From a bacterium (lineage in GTDB: Bacteria > Cyanobacteriota > Vampirovibrionia > Obscuribacterales > JAKAZS01), in assembly GCA_021815785.1 (NCBI GenBank), contig JAKAZS010000030.1, forward strand, positions 1-34,789: 34,789 nucleotides of DNA. Reading direction: 5' to 3'. Position 1 is the stretch's first letter; each line of letters begins with the position of its first letter. This document shows positions 25,701 to 34,700 of this stretch, in pieces. The notes under the pieces were generated by a model that saw nothing but the letters and a program-made list of their open reading frames with translations, had not been told where the DNA came from and ran no database searches. The position numbers and the translations under genes were made by a program.

Positions 25701-28241
25701 CCTAATAATCTTATTACCGCAGGCGTTGTTGATTTGGCTTGTGTTACAGGAAATATTGGTAGTTCTAGTATTCCAATAGCGCTTGATACCAGTGTATTAT
25801 TCGCTAATAACCTAGCCAGCGCTTATATTTCTGATAGTTATAATGGAACACTTAATATCAGTAATTCTGATATAGCTATTGGATCTAATGGTGTATTAAA
25901 TTTAGCTATGACTAATGCAACAGCCGGATCAATATTAGTTAATGGTACTTTGGCTGTTGGAACTGATTCTGGAACTGGGGTAATTGATCTTACAGCATCA
26001 GGCTCTGGTACATTAACTCAATCAAGCACCAGTAATCTTTTAACAGCTGGTACTGTTAATTTAAATTCTGGTTCTGGTAATATTGGTTCAACGACTCAAA
26101 ATATCTTGGTTGATTCTGGTAATTTAAGTGTTAATAGTCTAGCTAATGCTTATTTAAGTGATAGTTCTAGCAACATTAATTTAAATGCCTCAAGCGTTGG
26201 CAGCTCTAATAGCTTAGACTTGTCAATGTCTAATTCAACCAGCGGCTCAATTCTTGTCAACGGTTTGGTTAGTGCTGGAGCTAATTCTGGTTCGGGAGTT
26301 ATTAATCTTACAGCTAGCGGCTCTGGTATAATTACACAGGCTAATACAGGTGATATATTGACAGCTGGTACTGTTAATTTAATTTCTGGCTCTGGTAATA
26401 TTGGATCGTCATCTCATTCATTTTTAGTTGATACCAGTAATTTAAGTGTTAACAGCCTGGCTAATGCTTATTTGAGTGATAGTTCAGGCAGCGTCAATTT
26501 AAATGCAACAAGCGTTGGCAGCAGCGATAGTTTAAATTTAATTATGTCTAACGCTAGCAGTGGTTCAATTAATGTTAATGGTTTGGTTAGTGCTGGAGCT
26601 AATTCTGGTTCTGGAGTTATTAATCTTACAGCTAGTGGCTCTGGTATAATTACGCAGGCTAATACAAGTGATATAATCACAGCTGGTACTATTAATTTAA
26701 TTTCTGGTTCTGGTAATATTGGTTCACTTAGTAAATATATTTCAGTTGATTCTGCTAATTTAAGTGTTAATAATAATGCCAGTGCTTATGTTGGCAGTTC
26801 AGACGATAACGGGATTATCCTTCAAACCAGTAACACGGCTACCGATTTATTTATAGCTTCAAATGCTACTATAAATGTTAACGGTGCTTTGAACAGTGCT
26901 AATATAGAATTAGCTACCGGAGGATCGGTAAACGTAAATGCAAATATTGGAAATACTTCAGCTATCGTAGGTCTTACCATATATACTTCTGGAAACATCA
27001 GCACTAATTCAGCGTCTATAATAGCAGGGCAATTAACAGTTGACAATGGTATTATAGGTAGCAGTTCAAGTCCATTAGCTACACAAGCAAGTAATATGTC
27101 ATTGAACGCTGTTACCTCAGCTTATATTAATAATACATCAGCCAGTTTAAATATGGAAGCTAGCAGCTTAAGTAATATCTTAGAATTAAATACATCAGGT
27201 AATTTAATCGGTTCTGGATTAATAACTTGTCCAGTCATAGGTTTATATGCTTCGGGGGCTAGTGGTATTGGAACCAGTTCAAGTCCGGTTCAAATCAATG
27301 CCACTACTTTTGCTGCTAGTGGATTTGCTAGTGGCGCTAATGTATATGTGAATAATCAAAACACTAATGGTGTAAATCTTGAAAACAGCCAGGCTGGAAA
27401 TACCATTGATATAACTACGGCTAGTGGAATTTATATACCTGGATATGTAAATGGCAGTGTGGTGACATTAGCTACAACAGCTAACAATGGTTCAATACAA
27501 CTAGCTAATAATATTGGCAACACCAATGCATCAGTATTTTTAACCGCTACTGGCGCTGGTGATATAACTCAAAGCTCAACATCTGTTGTCATATATGGGG
27601 CAAATGTAAGTTTAACTAGTGGCTCTGGTAATATTAGCGTAAATCCATTAAATGTATACGCACCAAATGTAAGCCTAAGTACAAGTGGTTCTGGCAGTGC
27701 TTATATATACGGTTTATATCCAAGCTTAAATATAAATGGTGCCGTAACTGGGGGCAATATGACAATCTTTTCTTCTGGTAGCTTAACTATAGCTGATAAT
27801 ATAGCTACTGGAAATGGTAGTGGCTCTCCTGGTGGTAATATTAATTTAACTTGTAGTAGTGGAGTATTAAATATTGGATCCGCTGGTGCTGTTTCAGTTG
27901 AAGCTAATTATGGATCGGTATTAATAATCAATAATGACACTAGTGCAGGCTCTATATATGTTGCAGCTAATTCATATATACTTGGCAATGCCTCAAGTTT
28001 AAGCAGTGGTAATGTACAGCTTTTAATTGGACCATCTACAAATGTTGTAGGGGCTACACCAGCTAATGTCAGTATTACAACTGCTGGAACTGGTCAAGTT
28101 TACTTTGGAACTAACAGTATATCAGCAAATTCACCAACTAATTATTTGTATGCTAATGATCGTAATATCATATTCAATACCAATACATTACCGGCTGGTT
28201 ATATAAATTTAGGTGGAGGTGTTTATATAAAAGCTCAATAA
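22761..28241 (+). CDS. Giant secreted filamentous-haemagglutinin-like beta-helix adhesin
   Basis: This 1,826-residue protein was started at ATG 22761 because GAGGA lies 8 nt upstream. A long signal peptide (hydrophobic run ILQIFFIMFLMNM, then TALA-ADA cleavage near residue 47) leads to ~130 residues of non-repetitive sequence. The rest is Asn-, Ser-, Thr-, Gly- and Ile-rich, with alternating beta strands of the kind NINLTASGSG and GNIGSS, typical of right-handed beta-helix surface proteins. Tandem ~106-residue units lie in the middle, and three of them keep an exact 318-bp period. No autotransporter barrel, LPxTG anchor or TpsB partner is visible, and the C-terminus simply ends GGGVYIKAQ. An adhesin or surface-matrix role is inferred from composition. 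The mini-YD gene precedes it and a hairpin terminator follows it. Confidence 0.85.
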   Translation: MKTIIRKINHLNPLRFCFFSKILQIFFIMFLMNMSGTTSWLSTALAADAFDTSIIGNLPENVKLNSVLNQSQKMISNYPMPLAKDRLNKLLRAINNNNFNSLNDLSSKNKSIKINNLTVSAYITQANHKVKIDNYQFVTPAQELALKQISDNKQQTIILDVNGIAIGGSFDLKYLNNNIDSLIIPLGVTAIINDNEEFQLTGSIINNGKILVDKNIDKACISANNIFNADSGLIIANNSLSLNIGKTFINTGIISITNNNLTINAGLSLINTGNISAWQNLNLNVSTGLIVNDGKIIAKMGDLNINEPVVAKASDIVNITSCNGLISAESGNINLKTNTDSKNTGININGGNMLALTVNLKAPEAIVNITADNITGILNVNAQAQHIVTTSKTLSLGNISINGDPSFVNTAGDINLTGAISATQNLAILASGNINITSPAAVSITVQDTTNGYNLLMIAGLGSNLTSTGTNSPSLPNGTPLASGQTITAVLGSSTGNSGGNIDLSTNNTLASGSVINAQAPGSQGNGGNVTLVAITNNATNPVSLIGGQVLLPINIASINASGNGSGNNGNINIIANANSGIGIQTASIINDLGGGASGNVSLYAAPTAASTVVIDYTGSITSGTIAANTSNLANSTITLNGSINCGTGIINILSGSGQINSSSINNVFSSNIINLTSLNNTIGINQALNLNCSNLAITAQSANLTNSSSLLNLSQANIEPLGILQLIMTNPTSGSIIMNAAIDNSGGNIKLTTSGSGTITATSATNTLSANNLILNSSNGDIGSSTLNLPISSKTVYINSQSNAYIDDSFLGTVDLSNNNIAIANPGTLSFNMTNVLAGSLSINSNLSTGSNVDTSVINLAAANLGSINVANNNTIVTAGNINLTSNSGFMGSPVQYLLLNTNNLRVSNSAGNDYLSSSINSLNLNNSNLTDTGSLFLDMTNLSSGSVVVNGNVTAGTVNTPSLVSIAAAGSGTITNSNPNNLITAGVVDLACVTGNIGSSSIPIALDTSVLFANNLASAYISDSYNGTLNISNSDIAIGSNGVLNLAMTNATAGSILVNGTLAVGTDSGTGVIDLTASGSGTLTQSSTSNLLTAGTVNLNSGSGNIGSTTQNILVDSGNLSVNSLANAYLSDSSSNINLNASSVGSSNSLDLSMSNSTSGSILVNGLVSAGANSGSGVINLTASGSGIITQANTGDILTAGTVNLISGSGNIGSSSHSFLVDTSNLSVNSLANAYLSDSSGSVNLNATSVGSSDSLNLIMSNASSGSINVNGLVSAGANSGSGVINLTASGSGIITQANTSDIITAGTINLISGSGNIGSLSKYISVDSANLSVNNNASAYVGSSDDNGIILQTSNTATDLFIASNATINVNGALNSANIELATGGSVNVNANIGNTSAIVGLTIYTSGNISTNSASIIAGQLTVDNGIIGSSSSPLATQASNMSLNAVTSAYINNTSASLNMEASSLSNILELNTSGNLIGSGLITCPVIGLYASGASGIGTSSSPVQINATTFAASGFASGANVYVNNQNTNGVNLENSQAGNTIDITTASGIYIPGYVNGSVVTLATTANNGSIQLANNIGNTNASVFLTATGAGDITQSSTSVVIYGANVSLTSGSGNISVNPLNVYAPNVSLSTSGSGSAYIYGLYPSLNINGAVTGGNMTIFSSGSLTIADNIATGNGSGSPGGNINLTCSSGVLNIGSAGAVSVEANYGSVLIINNDTSAGSIYVAANSYILGNASSLSSGNVQLLIGPSTNVVGATPANVSITTAGTGQVYFGTNSISANSPTNYLYANDRNIIFNTNTLPAGYINLGGGVYIKAQ
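25800..26800 (+). repeat. 318-bp (106-aa) repeats in the adhesin
   Basis: Equivalent positions lie at 25956, 26274 and 26592, exactly 318 bp apart. The second and third units are nearly identical in DNA, for example both encode SGVINLTASGSGIITQANT. More diverged units of similar layout extend upstream to about 24900. Confidence 0.9.
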
Positions 28242-28274
28242 ATACAATAAACCCTTAAAAACTAAATAAAAAAT

Positions 28275-28313
28275 GGCCGTAAGTATTATAAATAAAGGCT
28301 CACGGCTGTTTTT
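28275..28313 (+). terminator. Intrinsic terminator after the adhesin gene
   Basis: GCCGT (28276-28280) pairs with ACGGC (28302-28306) and is followed by TGTTTTT. The stem is short and the loop large, but the U-run and its position 35 bp past the stop support termination. Confidence 0.6.
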
Positions 28314-28406
28314 GCATAGTTGTAGCTATATAGGCTGTATTCATCGCATTTTCAAATATTAAATTTTTAAAGAATGGCTTATAGAGCCACATAAAATATA
28401 TACATG

Positions 28407-28415
28407 TGATATAAT
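28407..28415 (+). promoter_or_regulatory. Extended -10 promoter for mini-YD gene B
   Basis: TGA precedes a perfect TATAAT (28410-28415), an extended -10 motif that can work without a good -35. It is followed by AGTGGTAGTA (28419-28428), matching the start-site element of gene A's promoter. A perfect 7-bp hairpin in the leader (28424-28430 with 28443-28449, TAGTAGA/TCTACTA) follows. Confidence 0.6.
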
Positions 28416-28479
28416 ATAAGTGGTAGTAGATATTTAAAATACTCTACTATTTAAACCGAATATTTATAGGAATTTTCAA

Positions 28480-28701
28480 ATGTTTAAGAAGTATATAATA
28501 TTTATTACATTAACCCTTTTCTTGTTTACATCCACAGCTAGCGCGAATGCAGCAAATTCGGATCAGGCAAGTTATATGTATGATGCTTTAGGTAGAATTA
28601 CTAAAATAACATTTAATAATGGTACTACGGTTGTCTACAGTTATGACAACAATGGTAATAGAACTACCGTTGTTGTTACCTGCTCAAGCAGTGGCTGTTA
28701 A
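28480..28701 (+). CDS. Secreted miniature YD-repeat peptide B
   Basis: This 73-residue protein has AGGA 8 nt before the ATG and a Sec signal peptide (ITLTLFLFTSTASANA, cleavage near residue 24). The mature part of about 49 residues is a single YD unit: SYMYDALGRITKITF, then NGTTVVYSYDNNGNRT, ending in VTCSSSGC. The unit is closer to the general bacterial YD consensus than many repeats in the adjacent giant protein, none of which I saw carrying the terminal CxxxxC. Its stop lies 77 bp before the giant RHS gene's ATG, with only a short hairpin between them, so the two are probably co-transcribed. It is a paralogue of 22278-22502. Its function is unknown. A cap, cofactor or signal peptide for the YD protein is possible. 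Confidence 0.85.
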   Translation: MFKKYIIFITLTLFLFTSTASANAANSDQASYMYDALGRITKITFNNGTTVVYSYDNNGNRTTVVVTCSSSGC

Positions 28702-28747
28702 TAAAATTTTTATTTATAGCGGGTTTAATTTAATTAAATAATTTTAT

Positions 28748-28765
28748 CAAGCTAATAATAGCTTG
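28748..28765 (+). other. Perfect 6-bp hairpin just before the RHS gene
   Basis: CAAGCT (28748-28753) and AGCTTG (28760-28765) pair around AATAAT, ending about 5 nt before the GGGA ribosome-binding sequence of the RHS gene. It could modulate translation or attenuate transcription. It lacks a U-tract. Confidence 0.45.
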
Positions 28766-28778
28766 GGGTAGGGAATGT

Positions 28779-31700
28779 ATGTTTATAAGTTCTCATGCAC
28801 GTAGATATTCACGTGTTTTTATATCTATTTTTCTGATATTGTCAGTAATATCTCAACAATTAGGGATATCAGCTCTGGCTAATCCTAGTGAATTGTCAAC
28901 TAATCTTAATCAAGTATCTGAGCAAGTCTTAAACAGTAATAAAGATAAAACTACAAATTCTTTTAACACTTTTAAGAATTTAATTGCCAATAAAATCAAT
29001 GGTTCATTCGCTAATTTTTCTAAGCAATCTAAAAGCAATTCAAGTTCTATAGCTAAAGCTACCAAACAAAAATCAGTAAATTCATTAGACTTTAAAAAGC
29101 TCAAGCAAAGCAAACTTAACGTCACAATTCCTAAAACTAACACTAATACCAAAATAAGCAGTCAACGCATTCCTCATAATCCAGCTTATAAACGACTTAT
29201 TCTAAAACCAGTTAGCCCAGACGAATCAAGATTATTTATTGAAAATCGTAAATTACCGAAAAATATTTATACCAAACCTATACCAGTATTGAAAAAATCT
29301 CTAAAAAATTCTGGTAGTTTAATTTTACAACCAAGTAATACCAAATTACCAGGCAAACCAAGTTTTTCAACTGATAATACTTTAACTGGATCCTTAGCTA
29401 CAACCAATACCGTTCCTGGTCCAGCATCCATTGCTGAATTAGCTCGAGCTTTAACTGTAGGTCAGCCCAATACAGATACAGCTATTCAAAATATATTTCA
29501 ATATGTTTATAACAATATAGACAATGAAATTTCATACGGAGTAAGACGTGGTGCCTTTGGCTGTTTAATGGATGGCCGTGGTAATGATTTTGATGAATGT
29601 GCTTTAATGGTAGCTCTCATTAACCAATTGAACCCTAATATAACTTGCACCTATAATTTAGGTAGTATTCAATTAACGCCAAGTCAGGTTCAAAACTGGT
29701 TAAATGTTGATACTAGCCAATTAACAGCTTTAAGTAATTTATTGGCTTTTGGAGGCATACCAAATACATTAACAGCTAATTCCGATGGTTCTTTAAACAA
29801 TGCGGTAATAACGCATCTTTTGCTTCAAGTTACCAATGGCTCAACTACTTATGTTTTTGACCCTAGTTTTAAACAATACACCTATACCAGTGGAGTTGAT
29901 TTAACAAACATAACTGGTTTTAACTTCAATCAATTTATTGCCCAGGCTACCTTAGGCGCAAGTTTAACTACAAATCCACCTAGCGTGCAAAATCTTAATC
30001 AAACTAATATTCAAAATTTAATATCAGCCTATGCTAATAATTTAATTAACTGGATTAAAAATAATCAACCCAATGCTTCAACGGCTCAGATTATTGGTGG
30101 CAAAACAATTGTCCAGGTTACAACACCACAGCATAACACCAGTTTGCCTTATCAGGATCCTAATGTAACGCCAATAACTTTTACATCTATTCCTAGTAGC
30201 TATAATACAATGTTTGAAATTCAGATTCCAGGAGGTGTAACCAATCCTGCAATTAGTGTAAGTTTTTCTAGCAACCAAATTTATGGACAAAGATTAACGC
30301 TTTTTTATAATTATGATTTTTCTAATAACACTTATATACCGGTCCTATATTTGAATGGAAGTACAGTTGCCACCGGAACTGCTATATCATTTGGGGATAT
30401 TACACCGGTTGAATTTACGACAACTTTTCCATATGCTGGTTCTACACCTTTTTCAATTACTCAAGATTTAATTTCTTACAATCCTTATTTTATAAGCACG
30501 TCATTTGGTGGTAGTAGTAGGCAAATGGCAGAATACCACCGCAGTTTAATGACTGCAAATATTCAAGCCGGATATGCTAGCGATTCTGAACCGGTTTTAG
30601 GTGAAAGCCTGGCTATGATGTGGTTTACTCATTCAGCTGAACAACGTCAGGCTGTCGATATTGTTGATTCCTTAAACAATACTTATTCTTTCTTTCCAGT
30701 TGATGGCGGTTTAACTGGATTTAGTTATTATGGAACAACAACAACTGGAGCTCCAGAATTTGACATTCAAGAAAGTATTATTGCCTCATCTACGCTATCC
30801 AATGTATATAATAATGGTCAATTATCATTTGATAATATTGCCTTGCATGGTTCAGCCTTTGAGTGTGCAGTTATCCAGCAGTTAACCAATACCACGGCTG
30901 TCAACACCGCCAAAATCTTAACCTTAATGAATACCAATGGTTTTAACTTTTATTTTGGCAATGCAAATAACTGGGCTTCTGTTTCAGCTGCTTTAATTAA
31001 TACTTATGGCTCAGCAACTATTGATAGCTTATATAATCGGTTTATTAATAATGGTTTCAACTTAATCTTACCTCAATATCAACAGTCAACTAATGAAATT
31101 ACTTTATCCAATTGGACTGGATATGGCTATTATTCATTTAATGATAAATGCATAGGAACATTTATAAGTAATGGTTTACAAGGTGGTTCAGGAACGCAAG
31201 CTATGTCACCAGCATCCTTTGAAAGCGGTCTTGAAGTTGAAATGCCGGATATTGGTAATGCTAATGATCCAAATAATGTTAATTCAGGTAGATTAACCAT
31301 TGAACCAATAGATTTATTTACCGGTAATTATTTATATGCTCATAACGATTTAAGTATTGGCAGTACCCAATTTCCTTATGGTTTAACTTTTACTCGATAT
31401 TATTCATCCGGCTCCAACAACAATATTGGCAGCCTTGGTGCTGGCTTTACGCATAATTACAATATAAACACATTTACAACCAGTGATGGCTATCAAGGCA
31501 TGGGCTCTGATTCACCTATTGATGGAGCTGGTTCAATTGCTGAAATTATGGTAACCAATAGCATACTTAGTGATCTTATCAACAGCTTATCAACATCTAG
31601 CGTGAATTATTATGATCTAGTGGTAGCCGCAATCTGTAACAACTGGTTTATTGATAATTTAACTACTAATGAAGTTATTGTTAATTTACCTAATGATAAT

Positions 31701-34700
31701 CAGGCATATATACTTTTACCAAATGGCACTTTTAATGCACCATTAAATACTGCCAATAAATTAAACTATTATGGATCTACTCAGATCTTTACTTTAAATA
31801 CACCACAGAATATAAGCTGGGCTTTTAATGCCAATGGACAGGTTTTTAAATGGGCTAATCTAAATGGCATAAGTTTAACTTATATTTATGATAGTTCAAA
31901 TAGATTAAGCCTGGTTCGTAATACTTTTGGCCATGTACTTTATTTTAATTATAATTATTCTGGGAATCCAAATTTTATTTCTAGTGTAAATGATGAAACT
32001 GGTCGCAGTGTCTCTTATACATATAGTGGCAACAATTTAACTGCCTTTACTGATGAGAATAATAATGCCATTAGCTATGCTTATGATGCTAATTCACGAA
32101 TGCTTAGTTATATATTGCCAGCTTTCAATACAACTAATTTTGTAACTAATACCTATGATACGTTAGGTCGTGTCGAAACCCAAGCTGATGCCTTAAGTAA
32201 CCAATGGACATATTATCTGGCTAATTACCGCACACAGGAAAATGACCCTAATGGTAACAGCCGAATTAAATTTTTTAATAAACAAGGTTCTGTTTATCGT
32301 GATATTAATCAGTTGGGTCAGGAAATTGATAATAGTTACGATGGCTTAAATAGAGTTATTTTATCAACCATGCCCCAAGGTAATAGCATTGGCTATACTT
32401 ACGACAGCAATAACAATGTTTTAACTACAACAGCTAACCCTGAACCCGGATCACCATTAACGCCGTTAACCAGTACCTTTACCTATCATCCTTACTGGAA
32501 TAAAGTAACCAGTTCAACCGATCCGCTTGGCAATACCTATAATTACAACTATGATTTATATTCGGGTAATTTATTATCAATTCAAGAACCTAATGTTAAT
32601 GGCCAGACTCCAGTATTGACCTACACTTATAACAATGTCGGACAAGTGCTTACATCTACCGATGAAACTGGTATCGTAACTCAGTTTAATTATAGCCCTA
32701 TTGTCATGGATTTAATTTCGATAATTCATGATTATGGCACAAGCTCACATTTAAATTTAACCACTAGTTTTAGTTATGATAATGTTGGTAATTTATTAAC
32801 TGTTACCGATCCTAATGGCAATACTACTAATTATAGCTATAACGTGTTACGGCAATTAACCCAAAGTTCTGCGCCCTTAAATGATTTAACGCAATACAGC
32901 TATGATGCCAATAGCAATGTTATTAAGGTTCAAAGTCAAAGCAGCGATGTAACTAACCCCTGGCAGATTATAACTAAAACCTATAATGCAGCTAACCAGG
33001 TTCTAACTTCTAGTACGCAGGCGGATAACTATACACCAAGTGCGCCAGTTTACAATACCACCACCTTTACTTATGACAATTTACGTAGATTAAGTACTAC
33101 GACTGACCCGATTGGTAATTTGACTACTTATAATTATGATGCCTTAAGCAGAATCAGTTCTATTATCGCCAAATTAACTAACACTCAAAACGTAACCGTA
33201 CAAACTAATACTTATACATTAAATGGTAAGCTTGCTACAATTAGCGACGCTAATTCTAACACCACATCCTACACTTATGATGGCCTGGACAGATTAATAA
33301 CCACTACTTATCCAGATGCTAGTACGCAATCACAAACTTATGACAATGATAATAATGTTTTAAGCTCAACACTGCGTAATGGCAATACGATTACCTTTAC
33401 TTATGATGCTTTAAACAGAGTTTTAACCAATTCACCGCAAAACATGTCTTTAACTAGTTATACTTATGATTTAGCCGATAGAGTCTTAACTACCTCAACT
33501 CCAGCTGTAAGTGGTGACCCAAGTACGGGAATCTTTAGTTATGGCTATGATACAGCTGGCAGATTAATTAGTGAAACCACACCCGATAACCTTGTAACCA
33601 GCTATACATTAGATAACAACAGCAACACTATTAAATTGACTTATCCTGATAGCTATTATGTAAGCTCAAGTTATGACGCATTAAACAGACTGACTAATAT
33701 TTATTTAAATGGCAGTACTACAAGTGCAGCTACTTATGCTTATGATGATTTGTCCCGAGTTGTAACTTTAAACCTTGCCAATGGAGCCAGTTCCAGTTAC
33801 AGCTATTACATTAACAATGATTTAAATACATTAGCCAATACTTATAATTCAACCAGTAATGTTACCTTTACTTACGGTTTTAATGCCAATAACCAGATAA
33901 CTACTCAATGGGTAAGTGATAGCAGCTATATGTGGCACCCAGCTTCTGGTGGAACAACTGATTATACAGCTAATAATTTAAATCAATATACCAGTGTTGG
34001 ATCAACCAATAATTTAACCTATGACAAAACCGGTAATTTATTAACTTATAGCAATTTAAGCTTTACATATGATACCTTAAATCAATTAACTAAAGCTATT
34101 AATTCCAGTACCACGGTTAACTATGAATACGATCCCTTAAACCGCCAGACTATTAAAAATGTAACCAGTGGCAATGATACCAGGTATTTATATTCAAGCA
34201 ATGAAATAATAGCAACCTACAATCAAGCAACAGGAACTTTAACCAACCGTTATATTCATGGCTTAAGTATTGATGATTTAGTATCTACGGTTTCAAGTGC
34301 TGGAACTGTAACCTATTGTCAAAGTGACCAGGAAGGTTCAATAGTAGCTAATACCGATAGCAGTGGCAATGTATTAAGCACATTTAGCTACAGCCCGTTT
34401 GGTGAAAGTAATAACTTAACAGCTTCTGGCTTTGGCTACACGGGTCAGCTCTATGACAGCGAAACTGGACTATACAACTACAAAGCCCGCTATTACAGCC
34501 CAAGTCTTGGCCGATTCTTGCAACCAGACCCCATTGGCTATAGTGGTGGCTTGAATCTTTATACTTACACTGTCAATGATCCGTTAAATTTAAGTGATAT
34601 ATTTGGCTTGGATCCTGAGGTTTATATAGTCTGGCATAATGTAGCCTATTTTGGTGCTCATTTTAGTATCGGATATCTAGATTTAGATAAAAACCATAAG

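Noticed and set aside
23354-27046. Several antisense open frames of 70-174 residues within the adhesin
   Set aside because: They are hydrophobic mirror translations of an Asn/Ser/Ile-rich repetitive gene, with no ribosome-binding sites or family motifs.
28775-28804. ATG at 28775 as the RHS gene start
   Set aside because: This frame meets a stop after nine codons. The ATG at 28779 gives the signal peptide and the long frame.
28910-30290. Short antisense frames (80 and 70 residues) in the RHS gene
   Set aside because: They lie inside the continuously open plus-strand RHS frame, which carries a signal peptide and recognisable domains.
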